Positions 1 to 8,034 of a stretch of 64,000 bases of DNA are shown here, in pieces; position 1 is the first letter of the stretch; the number at the start of each line of letters is the position of its first letter. The stretch spans positions 496,001-560,000 of the forward strand of contig CAYMGM010000001.1 of assembly GCA_964390005.1 (NCBI GenBank), in the 5' to 3' direction. The DNA comes from CAYMGM01 sp964390005. GTDB taxonomy: Bacteria; Pseudomonadota; Alphaproteobacteria; UBA9219. The position numbers and the translations under genes are program-made. The notes under the pieces were generated by a model. It did no database searches. It had not been told where the DNA came from and was given only the letters and a program-made list of their open reading frames with translations.

Positions 1-563
1 AAGTTTTGCTGCACCATCGGCGCATGATAGACCCGATAGGTTGGCGTCACTTTGGGGGCATCGGGGGCTGCGGCTTCTGCCGCTGGCTTGGTGCCTTGAT
101 CGGTGCCGCGTTTGGCCGACCAGGAAGGTTTATCGGCATCGCTTGACGGCGACGGCCCCGAAGCTGCCGCTGGCGCTGTTTCAGGTGAAGGGGCAGGCAT
201 CGCCGCCGGAGACGAGGCCGGCGCTTGAACGGCTGAAGCCGAATCGTCTTTTTTCAAAATCTCTTTCGAGATGTCTTTCGAGATCTCTTTCGGCTGGGCG
301 GCTTCTTTGCTCTTTGGACTTTGAGAAGTTTTTGTCCCAGGCGAGAGTTTATCCAGCTCAGAATCAGATGAGAAAAGATTGTCAAAAAAATCGCCAATCG
401 TGTCTGTTGACAGGCTTTGCTCGCTTGAAGGCGGGCCATAAGACGGCAGTTTTTTCGACGACGCCCATAACGGCGCAGGCGTCATCCCGGCAGCCAAAGC
501 CACCCCCAAGGATAAAGCGCATAAAGACGGCGCAAAACGGACTTGTCTCAAACGGCGCAACAT
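1..563 (-). CDS. exported low-complexity protein, N-terminal part (runs off window)
   Basis: An open frame reads from an ATG at 563 to the window edge without a stop, giving 187 codons. The N-terminus is a clear signal peptide: basic start (MLRRLRQVR), a hydrophobic Leu/Ala stretch and an Ala-x-Ala-like end near residues 30-35. What follows is low complexity: acidic and Ser-rich (about 55-75), a Lys/Glu/Ser-rich stretch with repeated KEISKDISKEI pattern, then Ala/Pro/Ser-rich linker to about residue 170. No catalytic domain is visible in this part, so the function must lie in the missing C-terminus. It is transcribed divergently from the glycosyltransferase at 670. I do not recognise a family; a periplasmic or envelope-anchored protein is inferred from the signal peptide. 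Confidence 0.7.
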   Translation of the reverse strand, partial: MLRRLRQVRFAPSLCALSLGVALAAGMTPAPLWASSKKLPSYGPPSSEQSLSTDTIGDFFDNLFSSDSELDKLSPGTKTSQSPKSKEAAQPKEISKDISKEILKKDDSASAVQAPASSPAAMPAPSPETAPAAASGPSPSSDADKPSWSAKRGTDQGTKPAAEAAAPDAPKVTPTYRVYHAPMVQQN

Positions 564-669
564 GAATAAAGTCACCTTTCCTCTTCAGGCTTTGGTCCAA
601 AGGCGTTATACCACCGTGCGCCTGCAAATATGAAGCCTAAGCCTTTCGCGTCAACAGGACTTTTGCCAA

Positions 670-1938
670 ATGCCTGATATCAAGCGTTTACGTGTTGCCA
701 CCTTGATCGACCTGCCCCGGTCTGACCGGTCGGGCGGGCATATTCGCGGGTGGGAATTTATGGTCCGCGCCACCGAAAAAACGGGCTTACCCATTGATAT
801 AACAATGTTTACGTCGGGGACGCCACCGCATCAAGAAGAAGCGGGCCTTTACGCGCATTTTCGCCAGCTGGCCCCCGTTTTCAGCACGGCGCGGCTCAAG
901 TTTTTGCCTTATGTCCCCGATCACACGGATTTAGCCCCCTATCACCCGACCTTGGCACGGGCTTTGGCGGACTTTGACGTGATTCACACGACCGATGGCT
1001 ATTTCAATTTTTCCAAAACCGCTGAGCGCGTCGCCCGCCGTCATGGAATCGCCCTGACTACATCGCTGCACACTGACACACCTTCTTATGCGCGTGTTTT
1101 TACGCGCAAGACCCTTCATGATCTTTTGGGCGATGGCCTGTGTGCGCGTTTTTTGGACGACGGCCTGCATCTGCCCGAAAGGCAGGAAAAAAAGATGATC
1201 GCGCGTTTGGCCAGCCATCTTTCCCGGTGCAGCTATGCCTTTGCCGCGCGTGCCGAAGACCGCGCCTTTGCTGAAAACATTGTGGGAAAAGACCGCGTTT
1301 TTTCCTTGCGTCACGGCATTGACCGCACGTTGTTCGGCCCGCATCGCGCCGACCGCGCCAGCATTGAAAAAGACTATGACATTCCCGCCGGGCGCGTCAT
1401 CGTTCTTTTTGTCGGCAGGCTGGATGAAGGCAAAAACATCTATACGTTGATCGCCGCGCTTGAAAAGCTGATTGCGCAAGGGTTGCCGCTGCATTTGGTC
1501 ACCGCCGGCATTGGCCCCGCCGAAGCCGCCTTGAAAGAACGTTTGAAAGGTCATGTCAGCGTTCCCGGCTTTGTCCAGCCCAGCGATCTAGGCCGCCTTT
1601 ATGCCAGCGCCGATATTTTGGCTTTGGTCTCTGAAGTCGAGATGCGCAGCCTTGCTGGTGGCGAAGCTGTCGTTTCGGGCCTGCCCACCTTGGTTGCCGC
1701 CAAAAGTGGCGTTTATGAGCTTTTCCATGATACCCTTGCCATGCAGCGGGTCGAAGGCGGGGCCGAGCCTTGGGCCGAGTCCTTGCGCATTCTGGCTGAA
1801 ACGCCTGCCCTGCGCGATAAAATGCGCGCAGCGGCACTGGCTTATGCCGACAAGCATCTTCCCGACTGGACCAGCATTATGGCCGAAGATTTTATTCCCG
1901 TTTGGCAGCGGGCTTATGATGAAAAAGGAAAAAGGTAA
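670..1938 (+). CDS. glycosyltransferase family 4 (GT-B fold)
   Basis: Retaining glycosyltransferase of 422 aa, a normal length for GT4. The N-terminal Rossmann half has a glycine-rich loop (SGGHIRGWE, residues 21-29). The C-terminal nucleotide-sugar half starts near VLFVGRLDEGKN (about residue 245) and carries an E-x7-E motif (EMRSLAGGE, about 325) followed by SGLPTLVA, the signature of the donor site. The likely job is transfer of an activated sugar to a lipid or other envelope acceptor on the cytoplasmic face of the membrane. The next gene, a PIG-L deacetylase, starts 12 bases after the stop, so the two probably act on the same sugar: glycosylation followed by N-deacetylation. Substrate not determinable from sequence. 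Confidence 0.88.
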   Translation: MPDIKRLRVATLIDLPRSDRSGGHIRGWEFMVRATEKTGLPIDITMFTSGTPPHQEEAGLYAHFRQLAPVFSTARLKFLPYVPDHTDLAPYHPTLARALADFDVIHTTDGYFNFSKTAERVARRHGIALTTSLHTDTPSYARVFTRKTLHDLLGDGLCARFLDDGLHLPERQEKKMIARLASHLSRCSYAFAARAEDRAFAENIVGKDRVFSLRHGIDRTLFGPHRADRASIEKDYDIPAGRVIVLFVGRLDEGKNIYTLIAALEKLIAQGLPLHLVTAGIGPAEAALKERLKGHVSVPGFVQPSDLGRLYASADILALVSEVEMRSLAGGEAVVSGLPTLVAAKSGVYELFHDTLAMQRVEGGAEPWAESLRILAETPALRDKMRAAALAYADKHLPDWTSIMAEDFIPVWQRAYDEKGKR

Positions 1939-1950
1939 GGCTCGATTAGG

Positions 1951-2769
1951 ATGATTGGTACGCGCATTTTATTGCTGGTTCCCCACCCCGACGACGAAGT
2001 CGTGGCTGCCGCCGCGACCATTCAGCGGGCTTTGAATGCTGGAGCCAAAATTTATGCGCTTTATCTGACGCATGGGTGCGTCTCGCAAGAAACCATGTGG
2101 CCGTGGAAACGCGACAGCTATGCGCGCGTCGTTCAGCGCCGCTTAGCCGAATCCGACCGCGCCGCCGCTTATCTGGGCCTGACGCCCTTGGGCTGGCCGC
2201 GCCGCCCCGCGCGGCATCTTTGGCGCGATATCTATGCCGTTTTTGATGAAATTCGCGAAGCCATTCAGACCTATGCCATCGATCAAATCTGGGTTCCCGC
2301 TTATGAAGGCGGCAACGCCGATCATGATGCGTTGAACGCTTGCGCCTATCGGTTGGCCATGTCGGATGGGATCGATGTGCTTGAGTTCGCCGAATATAAT
2401 TTCGCGGGTGGCAAGTGCAACAGCCAAAGCTTCCCCTTTACCACCGGCGATGAGCAAATCGTCGAGCTGACGATCCAAGAACGCGTCTTTAAACGCCGCG
2501 CGCTTGAGATCTATCAGTCTGAGCAGCAAAATCTAGGCTATGTCGAAACGCTTCAAGAGTGCTTTCGCCCGCTGGCCGCTTATGATTATTCCCAGCCCGC
2601 GCATAATGGCACCTTGTGGTACGCGCGCTTTCAATGGGTTCCTTTTCGCCACCCGCGCGTCGATTTCAGCAATCCCGCCGATGTCAGCCGCCAGATCGTT
2701 AGCTTTCTTCAGGCAAGCGCGCCTTCTTCTGCAGAAGCCAGCGTCCCTCCTGAATCTGCCACGCCATAA
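1951..2769 (+). CDS. PIG-L family N-deacetylase
   Basis: Zinc-dependent deacetylase of the PIG-L/LmbE family, 272 aa. The metal site is visible: PHPDDE at residues 11-16 (His12, Asp14, Asp15) and a distal NADHDALN near residue 124 that supplies a further His. Family members remove the acetyl group from GlcNAc carried on a lipid, inositol or other acceptor. It follows the GT4 gene by 12 bases and is almost certainly co-transcribed with it. Its last 71 bases overlap the 3' end of hpnL on the opposite strand, an unusually long convergent overlap. The C-terminal 20 residues (Ser/Ala/Pro-rich) are coded in that overlap and are probably dispensable. Family call is firm; substrate is unknown. Confidence 0.88.
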   Translation: MIGTRILLLVPHPDDEVVAAAATIQRALNAGAKIYALYLTHGCVSQETMWPWKRDSYARVVQRRLAESDRAAAYLGLTPLGWPRRPARHLWRDIYAVFDEIREAIQTYAIDQIWVPAYEGGNADHDALNACAYRLAMSDGIDVLEFAEYNFAGGKCNSQSFPFTTGDEQIVELTIQERVFKRRALEIYQSEQQNLGYVETLQECFRPLAAYDYSQPAHNGTLWYARFQWVPFRHPRVDFSNPADVSRQIVSFLQASAPSSAEASVPPESATP

Positions 2770-3712
2770 GGCCGGGGATATACAAAATCAAATCGCGGCA
2801 CCGGCGCATCACGGCCAAAGCTGCCGCGATTTCCGGCGAAAAGCCCAAGAAATGCCCAAACAAAAGAAAGCCCGCTTCCTGCACGCCGATCGCGCCAGGG
2901 ACCAGAAAAGCGGCGCTTCCCGTGCCTTGGATCAAGGCTTCGATAATCAAGCAAACATCCAGCGAGACGTTATGGCCAAGGAAATAAAGCGCCAGCCAAA
3001 TCTCAACCGCGCCAAAAGCCCAAGACGCAAACTGCATCAAAAGGCACCACAAGGCGCGGCCTTTTCGTTTGTACATCACGCGCACGGCTTGGTCTAAACG
3101 CGCGGCGCTTCCGGCGAACTTTTTCCATTTGTCGCGCAACATCGCCGCGAACAATTTGTCCACCATGCCGAAAAAGCCAATTTTCTGCACAAAGACCAGC
3201 GCGCCGATCAAGATCAACGACAAGCCAAGGCCAATGCCCATTTGCAGCATCATGTTTTCGTCGCTGACGCGCAGCAAAAACAAAGCAACGCCCATCAAGA
3301 CAAAGACAAACTGCGCAATAACGGAAAGCGTCGTTTCAACGACGGTGCAAGCGATTGCCGACGATTTGCGCATGCCATGCTTGATCATCACGCGCACCGC
3401 GACAATTTCGCCGCCAACGCGCGCCACCGGCATCAAATTGTTGATCGACGACCGCAGCCATAAAAGATACATGAAATAAAGGCGCCCCGGACGTGTGGCA
3501 CGTTTTCCCTTATAATGCGTCGTCCCCGGCAACAAGGCTTGCCAGCCAAGCACGCAAAGGATCATGGCGATCAGATGAGACAGGCTGCTCCATAAAATGC
3601 CCCATCCCGCTTGCTGAAGCGCTTGATAGACTTGATCCGCGCCGCTCCACGCAATGACCGCCGTCGCCGCCGCAAGGCCAACCAGCCCCAAAAGCCCCGC
3701 AAGTTTAAACAT
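2699..3712 (-). CDS. hpnL: HpnL-like hopanoid-associated membrane protein
   Basis: Integral membrane protein of 337 aa with about eight predicted helices, starting at residues 3-22 and 33-60. It belongs to the lysylphosphatidylglycerol-synthetase/YbhN-like (UPF0104) group, and length and layout match the hopanoid-associated HpnL subgroup. HpnL members are linked to hopanoid export or trafficking, but the biochemical role is not settled. Supporting context: hpnH, hpnG and shc lie 20-28 kb away in this window, and a glycosyltransferase/deacetylase pair converges on it. Start chosen at ATG 3712, preceded by AGGAAAAG. The gene is followed upstream (18 bases) by the HisN-like phosphatase, so the two form a minus-strand operon. 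Distinguishing HpnL from a generic YbhN protein would need a profile search. Confidence 0.65.
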   Translation of the reverse strand: MFKLAGLLGLVGLAAATAVIAWSGADQVYQALQQAGWGILWSSLSHLIAMILCVLGWQALLPGTTHYKGKRATRPGRLYFMYLLWLRSSINNLMPVARVGGEIVAVRVMIKHGMRKSSAIACTVVETTLSVIAQFVFVLMGVALFLLRVSDENMMLQMGIGLGLSLILIGALVFVQKIGFFGMVDKLFAAMLRDKWKKFAGSAARLDQAVRVMYKRKGRALWCLLMQFASWAFGAVEIWLALYFLGHNVSLDVCLIIEALIQGTGSAAFLVPGAIGVQEAGFLLFGHFLGFSPEIAAALAVMRRCRDLILYIPGLMAWQIQEGRWLLQKKARLPEES

Positions 3713-3730
3713 AAGCTTTTCCTGTTTTCG

Positions 3731-4522
3731 TTAGAGGCATTTCAAAACTTGGTCGAGCAGCGCGCTATCGCCAACGGCAACGACATCGCCCGACGAAAAA
3801 AGGTCAAGCCCCCTGCCCTGCCAATCGGTCATGCGCCCGCCCGCGGCTTCGACCACCGGCACAAGCGCGGCAAAATCATACAATTTCAAGTCGCGTTCAA
3901 CGACCAAATCGCAAAAGCCCGAAGCCACCATGGCATAACCATAAGCATCGCCGCCCGTCGCCGTGGTGCGGCACGCTTGATCAAGCCGCAAATAGGTTTG
4001 CATATATTCGGGCGTTTCCGGCGACATATCGCGCGGCAAGTGCGGCATCAAATTGGCGACCGCACGCGACAGATCGCTGCAGGGGCGCGTTTGGCAAGGT
4101 TTGCCATTCAGACGCGTCGGATAACCAATGCCGCCAACCCAGCGCTCGCCCAATATCGGCTGATCGATCACGCCTAAAACGGGCTCGCCCTGATGCAATA
4201 AAGCGATCAAGGTCGCAAAAATCGGCTTGCCCGTCGTAAACGAGCGTGTCCCGTCAATGGGGTCGAGCACCCAGATATAGTCGGCATCGATCCTTTCTTT
4301 GCCCATTTCCTCGCCCCAGATGCCGTCTTCGGGGCGCTCGGCGGCGATGATTTGACGCAGCGCCGCTTCGGTACCGCGATCAACGGCCGTGACGGGTGAC
4401 GCATCGTCCTTGGCCTCGACAGCGAAGGGCGAACGAAACCCCTTGCGAACCACCGCGCCACTGGCATCGGCCATGCGGTTAACCAAAGCAATGATCTCAG
4501 GCGTACAGGTAAAAATGGACAT
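3731..4522 (-). CDS. hisN: inositol-monophosphatase-family phosphatase, HisN-like histidinol-phosphatase
   Basis: Mg2+-dependent sugar/alcohol phosphatase of the IMPase superfamily, 263 aa. Metal-binding motifs: WGEEMG (Glu pair), DPIDGTRSF (the DPxDGT motif) and, near the C-terminus, GGDAYGYAMVASG followed by LYDFAAL in place of the usual WDxAA. The YGY and VERDLKLYD pattern resembles the HisN subgroup, which dephosphorylates histidinol phosphate in histidine synthesis. An open frame extends to 4639, but ATG 4522 has GAGG seven bases upstream and gives the normal family N-terminus. It leads the operon with hpnL. A role on another sugar phosphate remains possible; the family is certain, the HisN call less so. 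Confidence 0.8.
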   Translation of the reverse strand: MSIFTCTPEIIALVNRMADASGAVVRKGFRSPFAVEAKDDASPVTAVDRGTEAALRQIIAAERPEDGIWGEEMGKERIDADYIWVLDPIDGTRSFTTGKPIFATLIALLHQGEPVLGVIDQPILGERWVGGIGYPTRLNGKPCQTRPCSDLSRAVANLMPHLPRDMSPETPEYMQTYLRLDQACRTTATGGDAYGYAMVASGFCDLVVERDLKLYDFAALVPVVEAAGGRMTDWQGRGLDLFSSGDVVAVGDSALLDQVLKCL

Positions 4523-4690
4523 CAAACCTCCTTGGCCCCCGGTGGGCCCTTCCCTTTCAGACGTCGCCGCCGAAGTTATCGGGTGGGGCCGGACAACGCA
4601 ACTCTTAACCTTAGCCAAGATGAGCCGTGACACAGACAATGGGATCTTTTATAGATAACCATCATTTCAGTCCTTTTTTTGATTGTTTGC

Positions 4691-5779
4691 ATGTCTATCG
4701 TTTATTTAACTTTTCCGCACGGGATCCGCAAAAACCCCCATGTGCGCCACTCTGAAAGACTTTGGTTTCCAGCCAAGATGCTGGCCATGAGTGACATCCA
4801 TGTCTTCGCCGAAGATTGCCTGGCAGAGGACGCACGCAATATGATTAAATGCGTGCGCATGGAAGAGTTCATCGCCGATGGCGATTATCTCGATTTCCTG
4901 TCGAAAAACTATATATCGGCCAAAGAGCTGGGCCGTTATTTGATCCTTGAAAGCGACAACGATCAAATCAAGCTTGTCAAAACCGTTCGGGGTCTGCCGC
5001 GCCTTGGCGTCAAATCAAGACATCTTATCGGCAATCATGGCCGTGCCTTGATGGATCTTATTGGCGACGAGCATCCGAAATACGATGTCCAAATCGCCCG
5101 CGAATATATTTATGAGACCGCCCATGGCGATCTTTGCCTTTTTCTGCATGGCGATATCTTTGATACGCAAATCCGCTTTCAGACTTTGCTGGAAAAAGTC
5201 GGCACGCACGCTTTTGGCCAATTGTCAAAAACATGCCTAGCCTTGGACCGCGCCAGCAAGAACGCAACCTTCCGAACCGTTTTAAACACCATCGGGCTTA
5301 GCAAACCGTGGGAAGCCGCCCTTTTGCTTAAAAAACGTGTCGATGCGCTGACGTTTAATAAGATGATGCGTGAGCTTTCGCTGCAATATATGTTTTTGCT
5401 CAATCAGGAAATCGACAAAAAGCATAAAGAAGAAGGCCATCCCAGCGATCAACCGCCGCGTCCTATCAAATATGTCGCCTGCGGCCATTCGCACATTCCT
5501 GACCGCTATGAAGGCGATGAGCCCTATTACCAAGCGGGCCGCCTTGTGGGCCGCCGGAAGGCTTTTGGCTTTAACATGGGTTATTGGACCGGCCCCGTTA
5601 GCTGGCCAGACAATAAAGACGAGACCTGGCGCGATCATTACCCCATCCCCTGCACGGCCTTGATCGACACCTATCAACACGGCCTTGATCTGGTCCGTTA
5701 TGATCCGCGCAAGAATATCGCAAGCTATCATCCGCCGCCTATGCCCAAGTCTTTCAATTGGTCGCTGAATCCTTCTTGA
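4691..5779 (+). CDS. LpxH-like metallophosphoesterase
   Basis: Calcineurin-like metallophosphoesterase of the UDP-2,3-diacylglucosamine pyrophosphatase type, about 362 aa. Metal-binding blocks in order: SDIH (about residue 34), ADGDYLD, GNHG, HGDIFD and a C-terminal CGHSHIPD. The usual GNHD/E block reads GNHGR here. Family members hydrolyse a UDP-sugar or similar diester at the membrane. Start is uncertain: no good ribosome site precedes ATG 4691 or the TTG at 4679, and ATG 4778 (MLAMSDIH) would still retain the whole catalytic domain. At 362 aa it is longer than LpxH (about 240), so it belongs to the larger COG2908-type group and its substrate is open. It is transcribed divergently from hisN and followed 31 bases later by pheA. 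Confidence 0.78.
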   Translation: MSIVYLTFPHGIRKNPHVRHSERLWFPAKMLAMSDIHVFAEDCLAEDARNMIKCVRMEEFIADGDYLDFLSKNYISAKELGRYLILESDNDQIKLVKTVRGLPRLGVKSRHLIGNHGRALMDLIGDEHPKYDVQIAREYIYETAHGDLCLFLHGDIFDTQIRFQTLLEKVGTHAFGQLSKTCLALDRASKNATFRTVLNTIGLSKPWEAALLLKKRVDALTFNKMMRELSLQYMFLLNQEIDKKHKEEGHPSDQPPRPIKYVACGHSHIPDRYEGDEPYYQAGRLVGRRKAFGFNMGYWTGPVSWPDNKDETWRDHYPIPCTALIDTYQHGLDLVRYDPRKNIASYHPPPMPKSFNWSLNPS

Positions 5780-5810
5780 CTTGCCCCGCGAAAAAGGCCA
5801 CGAAAATCCT

Positions 5811-6650
5811 ATGACAAAACGCATCGCTTTTCAGGGCTCTGCTGGGGCCTATTCCGATCTGGCTTGCCGCGCCGCTGCGCCGGACTATGAAACGCTTCCC
5901 TGTGATACCTTTGAAGACGTGTTTGCCGCCGTGCATAGCGGCCAAGCCGATCTGGGTATGTTGCCAATCGAAAACTCGGTCGCTGGCCGCGTCGCCGACA
6001 TGCATTACCTGATCCCCAAAGGGGGCCTGCATATTATCGGCGAACATTACCAGCCTGTCGTCCATCATTTACTGGCCCTGCCCGGCACGAAACTGTCGGA
6101 TATTCAATTTGCGCATAGCCATGTGCAGGCCCTGTCGCAGTGCCGTGATTGGCTGCGGGCGCGCAACATTACGCCCGTGACGCGCCCCGATACGGCGGGA
6201 TCGGCTGAGGAATTGGCGCAAGCCCGGACGCCGGGCGTGGCCGCCATCGCCTCGGAACTGGCGGGTAAGATTTACGGCTTAGAAAGCCTAGCCGCCGATA
6301 TTGCGGATAAAAGATACAATACGACCCGCTTTTTGATTTTATCGCCCGAGGAAAAACGTCCCGGCATTGGCGAAGGCCCCACCATGACGACGATGCTTTT
6401 CCGCGTACGCAGCGTCCCGGCGGCGCTGTACAAAGCACTGGGCGGCTTTGCCACGAACGGAATCAACATCACCAAGCTGGAAAGCTATTTGGTGGATGGG
6501 CGCTTTACGGCGGCCCAGTTTTATATCGACGTGGAAGGCCACCCGGCGGAGACCTCTTTACGTCTTGCACTTGAGGAATTGGCCTTTTTTGCGCAAGAAG
6601 TGCGGATTATGGGTGTCTATCCGGCTCACCCCTTCCGGCGGCAAGGTTAA
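5811..6650 (+). CDS. pheA: prephenate dehydratase
   Basis: Monofunctional prephenate dehydratase of 279 aa converting prephenate to phenylpyruvate in phenylalanine synthesis. The catalytic half shows the family pattern FQGSAGAYSD at the start, LPIENSVAGRV (about 55-65) and the TRF motif in NTTRFLIL (about 175). A C-terminal ACT domain follows (TTMLFRV to about residue 270, with the NITKLES allosteric loop), so feedback inhibition by phenylalanine is expected. An upstream in-frame ATG at 5781 exists, but ATG 5811 (MTKRIAFQG) gives the standard N-terminus. There is no chorismate mutase domain, which is usual for alphaproteobacteria. The next feature is tRNA-Met. Confidence 0.93.
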   Translation: MTKRIAFQGSAGAYSDLACRAAAPDYETLPCDTFEDVFAAVHSGQADLGMLPIENSVAGRVADMHYLIPKGGLHIIGEHYQPVVHHLLALPGTKLSDIQFAHSHVQALSQCRDWLRARNITPVTRPDTAGSAEELAQARTPGVAAIASELAGKIYGLESLAADIADKRYNTTRFLILSPEEKRPGIGEGPTMTTMLFRVRSVPAALYKALGGFATNGINITKLESYLVDGRFTAAQFYIDVEGHPAETSLRLALEELAFFAQEVRIMGVYPAHPFRRQG

Positions 6651-6714
6651 TCGGATTTAAGGGCTTGACTTCGCGAGAGGCTCCGGTTATTTCTGCCCCC
6701 CTCTTCGCAGATGT

Positions 6715-6789
6715 GGCAGCGTAGCTCAGCGGTAGAGCAGGGGAATCATAATCCCTTGGTCGGGGGTTCAAATCCCTCCGCTGCTACCA
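6715..6789 (+). tRNA. tRNA-Met (anticodon CAT)
   Basis: A full 75-base cloverleaf with encoded CCA: acceptor GGCAGCG/CGCTGCT, D arm GCTC/GAGC, anticodon arm GGGGA-ATCATAA-TCCCT with anticodon CAT, T arm GGGGG-TTCAAAT-CCCTC, discriminator A. The GGAATCATAATCC anticodon arm matches elongator tRNA-Met of alphaproteobacteria better than the initiator or the Ile2 (lysidine) type. Its last 15 bases are repeated at 9542-9556, marking it as the integration target of the island that follows. Confidence 0.95.
6775..6789 (+). repeat. attachment-site copy (left), inside the tRNA-Met 3' end
   Basis: CCTCCGCTGCTACCA, the tRNA 3' end, is identical to 9542-9556. It includes the acceptor stem and CCA, so the tRNA stays intact. 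A 15-base perfect repeat this close together is very unlikely by chance and has the typical form of an att core left by tRNA-directed site-specific integration. Confidence 0.85.
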
Positions 6790-6981
6790 ATTAACGAATG
6801 TCCAGCTCACACAGGCTTTATTGGCTGCCCCCCCCCCTTGCTGGTGGCCTCTATTCTCTAACACACTGACAATCATGCATTTTATTTTGCACCTCTGCTC
6901 TTATTTTCAAGAGGGTTAAATATCCATATTTTCTACATCCTTAAAGTAGTTTCTTCCTTTTAACTTTGTTATAGCTGTTTT

Positions 6982-8034
6982 ATGAGCCAGTTATGGAAAA
7001 TTGACGGATCAGAGCTGCTGCGGATTGAATATCAACCCCTGCCTCGTGAAGACCAACTTGAAGATTGGATCGCCAAAGATCCAACTATCCTTGGCCTTGA
7101 GCTTCTTATTATTGGCCGACAACTTCCTAAGTTCCGTGGCCGTCTTGACCTACTTGGAATGGATCGTGACGGCGGCCTTGTCATCATCGAGCTTAAGCGT
7201 GACAAGACCCCTAGGGATGTTGTTGCTCAGGTTCTCGAATATGCAAGCTGGATAAAAGACCTCACGACTAAAGACGTCCACGATTTAAGCAAAGATTATC
7301 TGAAGGGCACACTTCAAGAAGCCTTTAGGGAACGTTTCGACGCCTCATTGCCAGAAACGCTCAACTCAACTCACAGTATGCTTATAGTCGCGAGTGAGCT
7401 TGACGAGACCTCTAAGAGAATCGTCGAATATCTTGCTGAGGTTCATGGGGTAAATATCAATACCGCTTTCTTTAGATCATTTGCCGATAGCCAAGGCCGC
7501 TATCTCGTCGCTGATTGGCTTATGGATCAAGAGCAGGTTGTTGAAAGGGCCGAGGAGAAAAGCAAGGCACCTTGGACGGGATATTATTTTGTGAATATTG
7601 GTTATGATCCCAATGTCCGCGACTGGGATGATATGCAAAGGTTTGGTTTTGTTGCCGCCGGTTACGGAAAAAAATATTCGGGAGAACTTTTTACCCTTCA
7701 AATCGGTGATCCAATTTTTGCTTACCAAAAGAAAAGTGGTTATGTCGGATATGGTATTGTCACTTCAACACCGGTAATCGCGGAAAGTTTCCTTACAAGT
7801 GATGGGAGGCCGCTAATTGAACAAGACCTTAAAGTAAAAAATATATTCCATACCCCCGATGATCCAGAACTAGTTGACTATCTTGTCGGAGTGGACTGGA
7901 AAAAGACTTATTCCTTCAATGAAGCAAAGCGGATTGATGGCGGCTTTGCCAACCAGCATATTGTCTGTAAACTCCGTCACCCTGCAACCCTCGATTACCT
8001 AATGAAGGTTTTTGAAGTTAGGCCGGACAAATGA
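6982..8034 (+). CDS. NucS/DUF91-like PD-(D/E)XK nuclease with C-terminal EVE-like (PUA) domain
   Basis: 350 aa. Residues about 1-130 form a PD-(D/E)XK nuclease of the NucS/DUF91 type: GRLDLLGMD (metal Asp), then VIIELKR (the E-x-K) and a downstream VVAQVLEYASW helix with Gln. Residues about 195-345 start TGYYFVNIG and contain FGFVAAGYGK, GDPIFAYQKK and GYVGYGIVT, a pattern typical of EVE/PUA-like domains that recognise modified bases. A modification-sensing DNA nuclease is therefore a reasonable inference, not shown. No ribosome site precedes ATG 6982, and a TTATAG hexamer lies 8 bases upstream, so the transcript may be nearly leaderless. The stop overlaps the next start (ATGA), the first of three coupled island genes. 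Confidence 0.72.
   Translation: MSQLWKIDGSELLRIEYQPLPREDQLEDWIAKDPTILGLELLIIGRQLPKFRGRLDLLGMDRDGGLVIIELKRDKTPRDVVAQVLEYASWIKDLTTKDVHDLSKDYLKGTLQEAFRERFDASLPETLNSTHSMLIVASELDETSKRIVEYLAEVHGVNINTAFFRSFADSQGRYLVADWLMDQEQVVERAEEKSKAPWTGYYFVNIGYDPNVRDWDDMQRFGFVAAGYGKKYSGELFTLQIGDPIFAYQKKSGYVGYGIVTSTPVIAESFLTSDGRPLIEQDLKVKNIFHTPDDPELVDYLVGVDWKKTYSFNEAKRIDGGFANQHIVCKLRHPATLDYLMKVFEVRPDK

Noticed and set aside
6828..6837. Run of ten C as a phase-variable switch
   Set aside because: It lies about 145 bases before the first island gene, not in a frame or next to a visible promoter; might even be a length error.
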